A stretch of 64,000 nt of DNA, taken from positions 83,748,147 through 83,812,146 of the forward strand of contig CM067366.1 in NCBI GenBank assembly GCA_034401795.1. Reading direction: 5' to 3'. Shown here piece by piece: positions 11,335 through 23,345 of this stretch; the stretch's first letter is position 1, and every line of letters starts with the position of its first letter. Source of the DNA: Chaetoderma sp. LZ-2023a. Lineage: Eukaryota; Mollusca; Caudofoveata; Chaetodermatida; Chaetodermatidae. Position numbers and translations under genes: made by a program. The notes beneath the pieces are model-generated. The model was given only the letters and a program-made list of their open reading frames with translations, ran no database searches and had not been told where the DNA came from.

Positions 11335-11804
11335 TTATAGTCAGAACCGAGTAAAAAGTGTAGCATGAAATCGGAATTGCGCAAGTACTGTCAAGCAAGC
11401 AGTCTCTATTAAGTCGGACGACGACGACGATGATGAATCTGTAAGGAACTCCCATATATAGTGCGTCTTGACCTGGAGTCCATGAAGCAAATGGCAGTAT
11501 TCCAATGACTGATGTTAGTTATTATGTGAAAGCTGACCTACGGATCAGAACTATAGGCCTAGAACCATCCACTTCGCGCATATGTTACACGCCCTGCCAG
11601 TCTGCACGTCCTGCCAGTCTGCACGTGCTACCAGTTTACGCGTCCTACCAGTCTGCGACCTAGTCTGTCTAGCCGTAGAAGTGTAATTTGATACGTGAAT
11701 CATAGGCATGGTACCGAACATTTTAGTCCCGGATGTTAGCCACGCGTTAGCTAATGTCACAAACAAAATGGCATAGCCCTGCCAGGAAAACCGATAGGTT
11801 CATC
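11335..11804. other. No gene; Asp/Ser-codon run
   Basis: Contains a short (GAC)n run near 11418. A possible minus acceptor at about 11437 was considered and not adopted. Confidence 0.4.
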
Positions 11805-11995
11805 CCTAAAGTGTACGAATTGTAGGTCCTTGATGAATTTGCCTACGAGCTATTGAAGCCATCATAGGCAGCGACATCCCCAAGTCCATTCAGGTACAGA
11901 ACTTCCAACAGCTTACCTGTATAGTTACCTTGAATTTGAGATTCTGGGAATTCGGGTTACAGTTTTCAAATTGATTCCAACACGCATAAATAGTG
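11805..11995 (+). mobile_element. PAL1 MITE, internally deleted
   Basis: GTGTACGAATTG and CCTTGATGAATTT, a remnant of the hairpin, then CAGCTTACCTGTATAG and TTGATTCCAACACGC. The minus strand carries a CAG/GTAAGC donor-like site near 11911. Confidence 0.7.
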
Positions 11996-12193
11996 TGTAG
12001 CACTAATGTATAAATTGATGAGCCTGGCTAGAAGTTATTGGTGTGATTGACATCTAACGAGTCCCTGATTCCAGGACCCCATTCACGGCATGTCTAGGCG
12101 GGTTTTAATTACCCAGCTTTTACGCTGGTTCGCCTTTATACTCAGGCGCAAAACGGGCCAAATCTATCAATGACATACAAATCGTACACTTAC

Positions 12194-12449
12194 AACAACG
12201 GCAAGATAGGGCATATCTCAGACATGAACCGGGTTCTCCGGTTATCTAGTCCTAAGTAGTTCAATCCGTCACCACCTGAAGCAAAGCTAGAAATTCGTCC
12301 CATTATTCCAAGTAATCCACGCATGCAAACTATGCTTATCTGACCAGGAGACAGACGGTAGTCGAGCGAGCCGACCCCACATGGTGCAGGCGCCTTGCCG
12401 CCCTCCGAGGACGACGACTCATCCACTCCGAGGCCCCCTGCATGCGCTA
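12194..12449 (-). CDS. Candidate internal exon of an unidentified host gene
   Basis: 256 nt open on the minus strand between an acceptor (CTTGAGACTTCCCAG) and a consensus donor (TTGTT/GTAAGT). It starts in phase 1 and ends in phase 2. The peptide has a Ser/Glu/Gly-rich start (VDESSSSEGGKAPAPCGVG), then a well-mixed segment (SLDYRLSPGQISIVCMRG, LLGIMGRISSF) and ends NRRTRFMSEICPILPLL. It looks like a helical-repeat or regulatory protein segment, but I cannot name the family. The phase-1 start matches the phase-1 end of the exon at 34070-34513. GC content is higher than the flanks. Confidence 0.55.
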
Positions 12450-14729
12450 CTGGGAAGTCTCAAGGTGTGTGGTGGCATGGCTGATTCGGTTAGTATCAAA
12501 TTTTATTGACAGCGTAGTCAGTCGAGGAATAACTTTATTCCAGTGGGGCTCGGCGTGCATTCGTGTACATAGGGTTTATATCTAGAGTGGCGTCCGAATC
12601 TATGCTATGGATGCCCTCTATTTGTGTAGAAGATAGCTACTAAAGTGGTGGGGGCGATCGTTGCCCTCCCCCACCCCCGAGAGTCTAACAAGGTGGAGAA
12701 AAGTTCCACCCTACCGAAATGATAGGAGTGAACACACTTTAAACAGTGTAACAATTACGGAATTTGGCCACTAACATTTATTTGCTTATATGATAATTAC
12801 TCAGTCCTGAACGAAGCATTTAATGGCGGTAAGCAATAATGAACATTAACAGTTAGTATGGCGATGAACATATGTTTTACCAGGCAAATGTTGCGAACAG
12901 TTAAATAACGTGGAGATGACCATAGTACACTGTTCATCCTAACATTTATATGTGATGGATGGGGTTCCAGTGATTGATCGGAGGAGATCCATCATTAAGG
13001 ATATTAAGGAAAGTTCAACCAGTAGGTTGTTATTCGATTTCATTTGCTAAGTGTTGGAATCTTCAACTTTTGGCAATGATTGGAATAATGTAGTAACAAA
13101 ACAACTGAGCATCCGCAAATACCTTGCGGAAATTCCGGAAATGTAAACTTCTCAGCGGAAACGTTCTTATGGAAATGACAGGCTTCCAAACTGAAAGGCA
13201 GTTTACAGGCACATCACCGGGTCGGACCTAAAATCGATTTGCGATGACACTTGTAATAGAGGTATTTGACGAATTCTGGTAATCCGCAGAACAGCTGAAC
13301 GTCGATGTATGATTAGCTCACGCGATTTCTCCGATTGTGGAAACACGATTTCCCTGCTTGCAGAGGTAAATGCAATTCACAGTACGTCGTTAGTGGTCCA
13401 TGGACGAGTACGGTAACAGAGCTCCGGGTCAAGAATTCGGTATTTTAAAGACATCCAGGGGATAGATCTGGGTTGATATTGAGGTCGGAAATACATTGGT
13501 AACGTTGGTGAGAGTCTTCTGGCACTAAGCACAGTTAACTTTGTGCGGGAAGCCATGCTTCCCGTCGTACCGGAACGAACAGAAGCAATGAAGATGCTTC
13601 TTCATTGTTCAATCATTTAATGTCGCTACACAGAAACAGTAGAAGCTGGTAACGAAATGTCTTGAATATTCTTCTCCGCTAACCGGCAATCGAAGATGTG
13701 TTACAGATACAATCATAATATTCCTGTGTTGACGACAATGCACGATTTCTGTGCATGCCGTGGAATACATTGGCCTTCCGAGAAAATATTTCCTAACAGA
13801 ATGTTGGTAGAAGATACAGTGTCCACTAAAGATGACGAGTTTACTGATGAATCAACTGGACTGAAAGCTGGAAGCACTGAGCATCTAATTCTTAAATCTC
13901 TGATGAGGCTGGTGAACAACAGACGTCCATGCGGGGGGCAGGCGAAGATCTAACCCTGGTCACGAGACGGAATTAACTTTTTGACTCAGAAGTACTAATG
14001 GTTCACCTGATCCTCACTACCGAAAGTTAGTTTTAAAAGCGCACGTGGAGAATACTAAGCATCTTCTTTTAATATTGCTGTAGTTCCTCACAAAGGCGCG
14101 ACTCTCAAGATGAGGAGGCCACTCAGCGCGCGAGTGATGAGGCAAGAGCTTAACCACACCACCTGCGTCTACGTGGGAAGCTGAACACTTACTCGAAAAT
14201 GGACATGGATCTATCGGACGCTAATTGAAGAATCATCAATCAATCATAGATAACTCAGTTGATGCTGTTTTCAGATTCGTAATGCCCCAGCACATGTATT
14301 CCGGGAAAATACAAGCACGTTTCCCATCGACGCATTAATCAGGAAACGAGAATTATTCATATATCCTACCATTCCCCTAATATAGTCGCCCTATTAGTGA
14401 AAATAGAGTACGCCATTTGGGGTAACCGCCTTCCAGACACCAGTCAGGAAGGACATGCGCGTTGATGTATTGCGGATACCAAAGTCTGGATTCCGCCCGC
14501 AGGACATTCACGGGAGGACCGACCGACTCCGAATTTTATTACAGTAGACTGCATTAACGTGGCAGGACATGAGGGAACTGAAGGAGCCGTGCATTGGTAG
14601 TATTCTAAACATTGTACATGGTTGAAGCCAGGCGTCAAAACTTGCAAGCCAACAAGCATAACCCGCTGATCTGCATTGGTTGAGAAGTTCCATTTCATCA
14701 TTTTGTGATGTGTTGGTAATGCCAATGTG
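12450..14729. other. 2.3-kb stretch without a recognised gene
   Basis: A polycytosine patch lies at about 12660-12680. An open frame at 13696-13953 (plus) has normal composition (RMLVEDTVSTKDDEF) but no splice sites or family I recognise, so it is left as unassigned. Confidence 0.45.
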
Positions 14730-15095
14730 AATTAACCTTTCCAGAGTACCCACCCATCATATGACGGCATAATGAACTGCGTGATGTGTACAATGACATC
14801 ATAATGAGTGACGTCATGAATGACGTCGATAAGTACGTCACGAACGCATATTTGACAACTTTTAATAAATATTCTGTTGAATATTTTGAAACTAATTTGA
14901 CGGGGCACTGTTGCTGCCATAGGCAGCAACAACACCCAGTCAAATTAGTTACAAAATATTCAACAGCATCCCTGAATAGTTTTCAGGAAATTGATAGCTA
15001 GGGCATTTGGGGATCGATCAATCCCAACACGGCGAGGTGTGGGTAGAGCTTAGCTAGTGATGGGCGGGGCATAACTAAAAATGGAAAGGTCCATT
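14730..15095 (+). mobile_element. PAL1 MITE, full length (366 bp)
   Basis: Ends AATTAACCTTTCCAG and ATGGAAAGGTCCATT. Central palindrome 14874-14966 with arms of about 44 bp around a 3-6 nt loop. G end left (ATATGACGGC, ATGACGTCGA), S end right (GAGCTTAGCTAGTGATGGGC). Confidence 0.9.
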
Positions 15096-15201
15096 GAGTT
15101 GCCACTTGCAATCTTGGAATGATTCGTCGTGATCGTGAATTCCCATTGTTGTTTTCAATTATTCAAGTTTTGGGGTGGTTAAGTTTGCCATGTTGTTTAT
15201 A

Positions 15202-16702
15202 TACTGAACCAAAAAAGTTTAGCAACACTGAGAATATCACTGTATAAATGTTATTTAACAAAAACAATAAATTGATTCAAATATATTATTTAAAGGATAG
15301 GTCATTTTCCAATTTGAACAACAGTCTCTTGTTACTGTAATCCTAGCATCGCGCCTTTAACACGGCATCATTCAACGGAAGGATCCCATTTAAATAATGA
15401 CACTGAGCTGTCAATACCGGTTGTGACCTCCGCGCGCATTAACCACCGCCGTACATCGCTTTCTCATGCTTTGAATTAAGCACCTGATGTCCCGAAGAGG
15501 AATCGCATCCCATTCCTGGAGCAGTGCAGCTTCCAGCTCTCGCACGTTGTGAAGATGTGGATGGTTCTCACGCACCATACGGCCAAGAATGTCCCACACG
15601 TCTTCGATAGGAGACAGGTCCGGTGCTCGCGCTGGCCAGTCCAACACCGGAACATTGTTAGCCTCAAGGAACTCACTGGTGACCCTAGCTGAATGAGGAT
15701 GGGCGTTGTCTTGCTGGAACAAAATTCTGCATGATGCTGCATAAAAAGGGATGACAACAGGGGCGACAACTTCTTCACATTAACGTTCAGCCGTTAAATT
15801 TCCGCGAATCACAAGAAGATCTGTTTTGCCATTTTCATGGAATTCAGCCCACACCATGACACTGCCGCCACCGAATCGGTTGTGCTGAATGATATTGGCT
15901 GCATCATACCGTTCTCATAAACGTCGCAAAACCCGTTGCCTACCATCCGCCACATCCACACAAAACCTCGACTCATCACTGAACAAAACGTGGCTCCATT
16001 GTTGAGCACGCCGTCGCTGATGAGTTCTTGCCCATGCAAACCGATTCTCGATGTGACGCTCTGTAAGCGGAACAGCAACAAGTGGACGACGGGCATACAG
16101 TCCAGCATCATGGAGTCTGTTTCACACAGTTTGTGCATGCGCTGTACATAGTGCCGGTAGCGGTGTGCAAATTCCTGGACAGCCGCGGCGCAGTCTCAAA
16201 CCTGTGACGTCGTGATGACGTCACTAATTAGTGGTCTTCTCGTGGTGTTGTTGCTCTCGGTCTGCCAGATCGTGGTCTGTCATTAACATGTCCAGTTTCC
16301 TGCTCACGTTGGTGGAGACGGGAATGGTTGAGGCGTGAACATTAAAATGTCGAGCAACAGCGCGAACGCTCTGTCCAGTAGCGAGTCTTCCCATTGCTTC
16401 ATGGCGCTGATTTTCGGGTAGCCCTGGGCGGCGGCCCATGTTCGGTAGGGTAAACTTTTAAGCGTTTTCTGTTAACGTTCGTTATCTGCTTTTGCAATAT
16501 GGTGAATTTTTGCCTTCGCTACCCGCCAATTTTCACATGCAGTAAGCGTGCGGCCGAGAAATGCAAGAAATGATTTGCATTTCTTCATGATCAGCGAGAC
16601 ATTACATTGACGAAACACGCCTACAAATTTGGTTATAAATGTATGCATAGTTTTAATACAACAATCCAAACTTCACTGTTGCTAAACCTTTTTGGCTCAG
16701 TA
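15202..16702 (-). mobile_element. Tc1-like DNA transposon, complete but decayed (1501 bp)
   Basis: Flanked by TA target duplications (15200-15201, 16703-16704). Terminal inverted repeats start TACTGAACCAAAAAAGTTTA and TACTGAGCCAAAAAGGTTTA, about 28 bp. Over most of its length it closely matches the copy at 38722-40216. Confidence 0.9.
15411..16439 (-). pseudogene. Tc1-like DD34E transposase, frameshifted
   Basis: The HTH start MGRRPGLPENQRHEAMGRL lies at 16439 downward. The catalytic core shows FQQDNAHPHSA with SPIEDVWD 34 residues on, matching Tc1 DD34E spacing. The C-terminus VVNARGGHNRY is intact and ends at 15411. At least three frameshifts (near 16320, 15800 and 15720) plus stops make it inactive. 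A cut-and-paste transposase by family. Confidence 0.85.
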
Positions 16703-16932
16703 TAATTCTAACTCAACCTGGCCAGCAGAGCTCCATACTGGGGGCAATTTTGCTATGCCACTGACCATCAACCCACTGACGACCTATCCACTGACCATCT
16801 ATTCACTGGCCCTCTAGGCACTGACTATATTGTTCTACGTATTTACAACATCATGTAATGCTCAGTACCTAGTGTTTATATTATGTATCCTCCTAGTTTC
16901 TATCTTGCTCCGTGGACCGGTTACGTCTTTAA
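16703..16932. other. Low-complexity spacer
   Basis: CCACTGACCATC-type near-repeats at 16755-16825; otherwise nothing. Confidence 0.4.
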
Positions 16933-17153
16933 TATCTAAATTTGTTCAAGAAAATCATAGTATTTTCTGATAGAATGTTTATTTGAAGGCCGAGAATACT
17001 ATTTTGAAATTTTACCACGAGAATGACTGTCTCTGTTATCGAGCTCGTCATTTCAGTGGTAAAACTTCAAAAATCCTCTTTTCTTGGCCCACAAATGGGC
17101 ATTCCCTAAAACAAGTGGAGAGGCCGGTTATGTCCGGCTTCAGCATGAACGTG
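16933..17153 (-). mobile_element. PAL2 MITE with TTAA on both sides
   Basis: TTAA at 16929-16932 and 17154-17157. Palindromic core with TTTTACCACGAGAATGACTG and CGTCATTTCAGTGGTAAAA. 221 bp. Confidence 0.75.
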
Positions 17154-17470
17154 TTAATGACGAACTGCGTGATAACAGATTTTCCATCTATTTTCCTATG
17201 TTTATTAACCATGTTATGCTGCATCTCGTGTATGTCTCTAAGATCTAAGATCTAGGCAGAACACAAATACGAGATTCTTTAACGGTAATTAAAAAGGTTA
17301 TGTCCAAATGCTACGAGAAATCTTAGAATGTGATTATATCGTTGGTAGAAATTCCATTGCTCTATGAATGAAGCTATTTTTTCCAAGATTCGGAAATGAC
17401 ATTGGTCACTACTAGAATGTGAGCAGGCGTTTGATGCGAGAAATAAAGATACAATTTTTAAAACCGTTAA

Positions 17471-17688
17471 TACTTATATCAGCCAAAAACGGCTTCTGTA
17501 GGGGTATTGAGAACTGTCTCTTAACAGACCAAGAGAAGATTATTTTTTTAATTTACAACTGGAATGACTGGCTCGAAAACCGAGCCAGTCATTCCAGTGG
17601 CAAATTTCCAAAGATACTCTTCTCTTAGTCTACAAATTGACATTTTCTTTTTGAAAATTGAAATTTTGAAAATCTAAGGCTTAAAGAG
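17471..17688 (+). mobile_element. PAL2 MITE, TTAA-flanked
   Basis: TTAA at 17467-17470 and 17689-17692. CTTATATCAGCCAAAAACGG left; near-perfect inner hairpin around GACTGGCTCGAAAACCGAGCC (arms share CTGGAATGACTGGCTCG). 218 bp. Confidence 0.8.
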
Positions 17689-17692
17689 TTAA

Positions 17693-18389
17693 AGATGTGC
17701 GAAGGTATACAACTGTACAATCAATAGATGGGAAGTTGAAAACAATTTATTTGTGTTAGTTTCAAGGTTTTCGCTACGTTTTGCAAGCCGAGGGAGCAAC
17801 GCACTAAAGTTCCTATGTTAATTTTTCGGCTGTAATCCAAGCCAAGATGAGCGAGGATTTGGAACTTTCCTTATAAATATTCAAACGCTATGAATTATTA
17901 ATCTTACGCGGATATTTCACATGAGTATGACACCCACCACCGACACCCCACCCACCCGCTTACGCACACGCACGCACGCAGGCACGCACGCAAGCATCTC
18001 CCATTTTATGAAAACTCACCATAAGAAAGGGAGGCGAATGCGATGAAATAACAAAAGCAATTTTCTTGATCTTTCGAATTTTCGGATCGCAACCACCGCT
18101 GTGTAATATTAGCACAATCCTAATGCACTGCTACAACCTTTCATACGTTAAACCTGGAGCCAAATCTGACCAATAGTTTTCGAGATATCCATAGATCCAG
18201 AATTTTATTCGATCCGGATCTGGGTTTGTTATACGGATCACTGCCAAAATCTGGGAGTCATATTTCACTGTAAGATCCTTTGTTGTGCTGAAATTTTAGC
18301 AAAATCGGTTCAGTATGTTTATTCTTCAGACATGCGCATAGATAGACATACACACAGACACGAATGCAAGGTATCTTTCCATTAAGACC
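17693..18389. other. No gene; CA-rich patch and a dispersed-repeat-like segment
   Basis: ACC/CACG-rich run at 17930-17997. 18140-18330 resembles 20860-21010 (CCGATCCGGATCTGGG versus GATCCCGATCGGATC, both followed by an ATATCTCG or AAATTTTA-type segment), so probably an old dispersed repeat. Confidence 0.4.
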
Positions 18390-18604
18390 AATGGTACGAT
18401 CCCATCTGTAGCTCAAGTCTCCGTCATCATAGTCAGGTACGTCACTTACTATCTGATGTCACAATCAAAATGAACTAGGCATAGCACGAAAATGGCAATG
18501 GTCTCTGAATTATATGTTTATATATGATGAGCTTGCAATTGAATAGACATTGAATATTGTGAATGAAATTTATTTGACTGCGAGCTGTTACTGCCATAGC
18601 TCCC
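18390..18604 (+). mobile_element. PAL1 MITE, degenerate G-end half
   Basis: AATGGTACGATCCCATCTG, CAGGTACGTCAC, GATGTCACAATC, then a decayed left hairpin arm ending near TGTTACTGCCATAG. Confidence 0.65.
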
Positions 18605-18927
18605 GTTGCGCGTCGTGTCGCGCCGAGAGCCTTCACCAAACCTCCCATATGTAATATCATGAATTGGATTCCATTGTCTCAGAGTCTAGCCTGCTTCGCA
18701 TTTAGTTTAGAATTTATTTATAAATATTCTAAATACAGCTGTATAGGATTTTCTGTGAGAGCAACTGAATCCTGTCAGTCGATCACAGCCACAATCAACA
18801 CGCACGCTAATATACACCCACATACGGACACACATGTACGCGTATCTGCATTTACTTTGCACATTCACACATATCACAAACAAATCTCAAATCAATCATT
18901 TCTTATGATTTTGTATTTTTGTACCAT
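18605..18927. other. No recognised gene
   Basis: A CA-rich patch at 18795-18860; otherwise nothing identified. Confidence 0.4.
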
Positions 18928-19106
18928 ATCATGACGAAGCCGGTCTGAACCGTCCTCTGTATTGGCCTTTAGGAATGTCCATTTGCAGACCAAGAGAAAA
19001 CTATTTGTTTTTTAATTCCGCAGAAAAGAGTCTTCTTTTGGCCTGCAAATAGCCAATTAATAAGCAAATATCTAGATGTTCTTAACCAAATTTAGCAATT
19101 AGAGTG
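18928..19106 (+). mobile_element. PAL2 MITE, degenerate
   Basis: GGAATGTCCATTTGCAGACC with AAGAG, then TTGGCCTGCAAATAGCC as right arm; right end followed by TTAA at 19107-19110. The left edge is unclear. Confidence 0.6.
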
Positions 19107-19857
19107 TTAATTAATTCCTCGCTCATATAGCAATGTCTTTTATCAGGTTTATATAACATAACATTCCTTGGGTACCTCGAGCTGTATCGAAGATCTGTGG
19201 TTATTAATATTCACACGTATTCATCCTGAAACTATTTATATAGATTAAAATCAATAAAGCATTCGCGAGTCTAAGCTTCAAAGAAACAAATGTAGCTATT
19301 CCTGCTACCACCTCACCTTACTCATTCTTGCCAAAATTCTTATTTTCTACCTTGTTTCTCCTATCCCCCTTTCATCTCTTTCTGTCTCTCTTTCCCTAAC
19401 TCCGCCACCCCCACTCCACCCCACCTCTTTCTCTCTCTCTCTCTCCCACCCCTCCCTCTCTCCCTGTCTCTCCATCTCCCTCCCTCTCTCTTCCCCTCCC
19501 TCCCTCCCTCCCGCTCCCTCCCTCCCCACCCTGCCTCCCTACCCCTCCCTCCCTCCCTCCCTCCCTGCATCCCCGTCTTTGATTTATTGATCATGCGCTT
19601 ATAAACAAAGAACGGCAGAGAATTGAGTGCTTGTGTTGTCGGTCAAGTGCATGTTCGGTTTAAGCAGATATGAATATACCCGCGGAATGGGGCCACGAAG
19701 TTCTAATTTGGTCTAATTAATATAAATAAAAGATTGAAGTGTGGAGACGCCATGATCGATATCTGGGGGATAGGATAGCGTGTACAGCACACGGGTTTTA
19801 AGATGAGATCTATTTTTTCCATGGAAAAATCAAACAAAAAATTAGGTATCCTAGAAG
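19107..19857. other. No gene; holds a 210-bp polypyrimidine tract
   Basis: See 19361-19572. The rest is AT-rich and featureless. Confidence 0.5.
19361..19572 (+). repeat. Polypyrimidine tract, (CT)n and (CCCT)n
   Basis: Almost pure C/T for about 210 bp with mirror-symmetric CCCTCCCTCCC blocks. Such mirror tracts can form intramolecular triplexes. Arg/Gly/Glu-rich minus frames are artefacts. Confidence 0.9.
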
Positions 19858-20051
19858 AAATTGTTTCGAAATATTCAACAGAATGTTTATTAAATAGTAA
19901 AGAGACATCCAATTCGTACAACTGCAGGACCATTAAAACTTCATGGCGGATTTAGCTACGTCATTCCTTGCGCATTTTGATTGTGACGTCAGACTACGTG
20001 TGACGTAATTCATTATGACATTATATACTTGACAGATTGGATTCATCCATT
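19858..20051 (-). mobile_element. PAL1 MITE, half copy
   Basis: Right hairpin arm (TTTCGAAATATTCAACAG), TACAATTCGTAC-type block, GTGACGTCAGACTACGTGTG and terminal GGATTCATCCATT. Confidence 0.8.
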
Positions 20052-20320
20052 CGTGGTGTGTTAAATGGCACTACAGTAGGTGATCGCCGTCCATTAGGGC
20101 TCTGGATAGGCCTAGCCACGCAAACACTGTATATCTCTAGTTAGCACATTTGCTCGACCTAGATAAATCAAAGCGTATATAGGATCAGTCGTCTCTGAGC
20201 TTGATTAACTTGCTTAGAGAACATGACTGCAAGCCTTTGCTTTTCCTGTAATCAGCTATGCGAGTGCTTGGCTTAATAGTTAAGTCTACGTGGATAAAAA
20301 AAACCTCAAGAGAATTCATG
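20052..20320. other. Unassigned spacer
   Basis: Nothing recognised. Confidence 0.4.
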
Positions 20321-20514
20321 AATTAAATTTTAGTTATGCCCCGCCCATCTCTAGCTAAGCTCCGCCCACACTTCGCCCGTGTTGGAATAGATCCCTAAAC
20401 TCTCTGACTATCAATTTCCAGAAAACTATACTGGTAAGCTGTTGAATATTTTGAAACTAATTTGACATGGTAGCGCCATGGTAGTACTTTCAAAATATTC
20501 ATAGTATTCAACAG
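20321..20514 (-). mobile_element. PAL1 MITE, S-end half
   Basis: AATTAAATTTTAGTTATGCC, GCCCATCTCTAGCTAAGCTC, CTGACTATCAATTTCCAG, then a shortened hairpin ending CAACAG. Confidence 0.8.
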
Positions 20515-20595
20515 TTATTAAATTGTGAATTTATCAATTGCCATGGGGAGCAATGCCCGTCCGTCCAACCCAATTATGTTCAAATCATTCAACAG
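20515..20595. repeat. PAL1-like hairpin variant fragment
   Basis: Abuts the previous element and ends CCCAATTATGTTCAAATCAT TCAACAG, the same right arm seen at 57540-57566. Confidence 0.5.
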
Positions 20596-21536
20596 TAGAT
20601 TTTAGTTTTGGGTGGAAACATGTTGATGTTTAGTTATTTCTGTGATGTGATGTACCTATCAGCAACGAACACATATCTCCTGCCCACAAAGCCTGACATG
20701 TACACTTCCCAGCAGAAAATAAAACCGTCCTATTGTCTGTTCTCAAACTCGTAAAATAATATGTCCTGTCACAGGAAATCTAATTACCCTCGCCCTGTAA
20801 GGGGATGAGGGTGAAGTGACCGGGTCTGTCAGTCAGTCCGTCCGTCCCAACCTTCTTCCGCACCTCTGTATCTTAAAAACTACTGATCGGATGTGGGCCA
20901 AATTTTAACGCAAGGAAGAAACTTTCCGCCCAGGAGGATTTCCAGACGTTGGTCGTGGTCCAGATAAAACAACCCGGATCCCGATCGGATCAAATCCGGG
21001 TTCTATGGATATCTCGGAAACTAATGGTTTGATGTTGTTCAAATTTTAACACAAGGATGCGACCATACACCACGATTCCATAACTTTCGGCGGGATCCTA
21101 AGAAATTCGAAAAAATCCGGGGAAATCGAAAAAATCCGACAACTTACAATGTGACAAAAACAGGATGGCGAGGGTCTGCCGTCTCCTATTGCTCTTGTTG
21201 CTCGTGTCATAAGTCTGGCTTACGATGCCCATCATTGCGCTAGCAATAGGATGTGGCGTTATTGAAGAATACAGAATCAATGCCCTTTTATATAAATGTT
21301 TATTTATATTTAGTCTGAGGCTGTCGCAATTTAGAATCGCATTGTCAACATGAATCTATGCGTGCAATCGTTATATCGATCATATGCATTCCTAAAGATA
21401 TATGCGTGTTATATAGTAGTATATGCTTATTGTATGTGGATAGGGGCCGTGTATATATGGGAGTTGATGTTAATATACGGAAGAATATATAACATAGTAC
21501 TTGCTACTTACTCTCTTACACAGTTGTCAACATCTT
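20596..21536. other. No gene; dispersed-repeat-like segment
   Basis: 20820-21010 (CAGTCAGTCCGTCCGTCCC, TCTGTATCTTAAAAACTAC, then two CAAATTTTAAC(G/A)CAAGGA blocks near 20910 and 21040) looks like an old dispersed repeat with internal duplication. Confidence 0.4.
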
Positions 21537-21540
21537 TTAA

Positions 21541-21711
21541 CCCTTTAACGCTCATATCAGAAGTTAAAAATGGGATCTGCAGTGGTTTTGAGAAATGTCC
21601 ATTTGCAGACCAAAAGAAGACTAGTTTTTGACAATTTAACACTAGAATGACTGGCTCGGCATTTTTTTTAGGAAATTTAACTTTTCCTGAACAAATTCGA
21701 GGGTTAAAGGG
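21541..21711 (+). mobile_element. PAL2 MITE, best-defined ends (171 bp)
   Basis: Perfect TTAA at 21537-21540 and 21712-21715. Termini CCCTTTAACGCTC and its near-inverse GAGGGTTAAAGGG. Contains GAGAAATGTCCATTTGCAGA and AGAATGACTGGCTCGG, but lacks the second half of the palindrome. The TTAA plus CCC termini are the basis for calling the family piggyBac-like. Confidence 0.9.
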
Positions 21712-22082
21712 TTAAAATGTATTAGGTCCAATTTTCATACACTACCCGAAGTATACCGTCAGTATCCATTAGCTTACATAATAGTCCGGTTGTCCATCAT
21801 ACTGACTAATAGCATACGTGTTATTTGATTAACCATATTTGACAATCAGAATGCAGATGATTATTTCGTATTCTAACGGATTCTACACCGAAATTTAATT
21901 ATATGTTTTAACTTTGTGATCTAAAAATTATCTTATCATGAAATCCTATGATATTGATTATGAATTATCTCACATCGTTGAGGCGTGCCACCCCCAACCC
22001 CCCCCCCCACTCCCTCCCCCTCCCCCCACCCTCTCCCCCATATTAGTGGAATTAGTTTACAAGCTAGACAAGCTAGACACAT
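21712..22082. other. No gene; C-rich tract
   Basis: Near-pure C run at 21990-22036 with T and A interruptions. Confidence 0.5.
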
Positions 22083-22447
22083 GTTCATGTTCACTTTATT
22101 TACATCCTGGCTATTACAATAGCATATGGAGGTAACAATATGTAATTATACTGTTCTTGGCAGCGGAGTTTGTTATACTAATTAAATCATTAAGACTAAT
22201 ATTATACAACAATCAAAGTCCTATTAATATTATTATTAATATCACCATCATCATCACCACAACAATAATCTTCATTATCATCAGTACTAGTTATGTCGCG
22301 TGGTAGGCGCACAGAGTGATTGGCCGAGAGCCCCGCGACATCATCTCTTCAGCATACTAGGCCCCGGCCCCTTATGCCCATACATGGAAGTATGAATGGG
22401 CTTGTTCTAAAATGCTAATGAGCTGACGTCACAGAACCCCCCCCCCC

Positions 22448-22485
<38 letters not shown>

Positions 22486-23345
22486 GCCCCACTGGTAGTG
22501 GCAGTGATAGTGCCAGTGGCCATGTCAGTCGTGGTGGCAATGTTAGTTAGTGGCAGTGGAAATAATGGTATATGTTTTGAGTGTATTGGAATTCTGCATA
22601 TATACACTAGGTGGTTAAGCTTTCTTTGAGTATTCTAGATATGTACATAGCTTTATTAATATAGGATTGTTACATATCGATAGAATACCTTTTGTTTTTC
22701 TGGTGAACTGTTAGTAACATAGTACTCGGGAATGTATTTCTGTCGCTCATTAATGTATTTCGAGCAAGTGTAAAGAAAGTGTGATTCATCTTCTATACAA
22801 TTACAGTTTTCACATAACCGTTCATTTCGTTCAATGCCCACCCATCTAATTTATGATTTAGGGTTCTAAAATGGCATAGGGTGATAGCCTTCCGGTAGGG
22901 CAGAGTTTTAAGGTACTTTTCAAATTGAAAATCGGTTTTTATTTCCCTGTAAAAAGATAATCGACTTGACTCGTTTATTTCAATGTGGCATTTTTCTTTA
23001 AATTGATTTTGTAAAACAGTTCTTATTTGATGGGTTATCTGCACTGTGTTTATGTTTTCAGTGTCAAATGTAGTGATGTATCCTGTTGAGCTAAGAATTG
23101 CTTTTATTTTTTCTATCCGTTTAAATTTTACACTTTTTCTTCGCTGTGATGTAAACATATGTGGTAAAAGATAGCTTTCCATATCCCACATTGACAATGT
23201 TGGCCCAGAAACGAATCATATTACACTGTATAGCGATATCTAATGGGTATTTTCCTAATTCTGTATATAGCATTACGTTAGGCGCGCTTTTTTTATTTGT
23301 AAGATAGTTCTGAAAAATTTGATCTGACAATTTTTTAATAGCTAA
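22083..23345 (-). pseudogene. CR1-like LINE 3' end (RT C-terminus and 3' UTR)
   Basis: Minus-strand frames give the conserved tail of a CR1/L2-group ORF2: SDQIFQNYLTNKKSAPNV, YTELGKYPLDI, then HFRTLNHKLDGW, then GIERNERLCENCN with EDESHFLYTCSKY (a C-x2-C..H-x4-C zinc module). The frame breaks near 22800 and 23190. The 3' UTR runs 22650 to 22083, includes ATT and AC/C microsatellites, and ends in an AATAAAGTGAACATGAACATG-type tail (minus, about 22083-22110). 5'-truncated, as usual for LINEs. Confidence 0.75.
22436..22484 (+). repeat. (C)n(AC)n microsatellite in the LINE 3' UTR
   Basis: About 14 C followed by about 17 AC units. Confidence 0.95.

Noticed and set aside
11378-11436. Possible minus exon after TTCCTTACAG (Ser-run then DLIETACLTVLAQF)
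   Set aside because: No good donor, and the frame consistent with the phase of the 12194 exon gives an unconvincing peptide.
13696-13953. 85-codon plus frame as a gene
   Set aside because: No family, splice or repeat evidence; equal-length frame on the other strand.
14444-14753. Overlapping minus frames before a PAL1 copy
   Set aside because: They run into the MITE end and show no motif.
18018-18080. ATG/GTGAGT donor on minus with a 17-codon frame
   Set aside because: The only acceptor lacks a pyrimidine tract.
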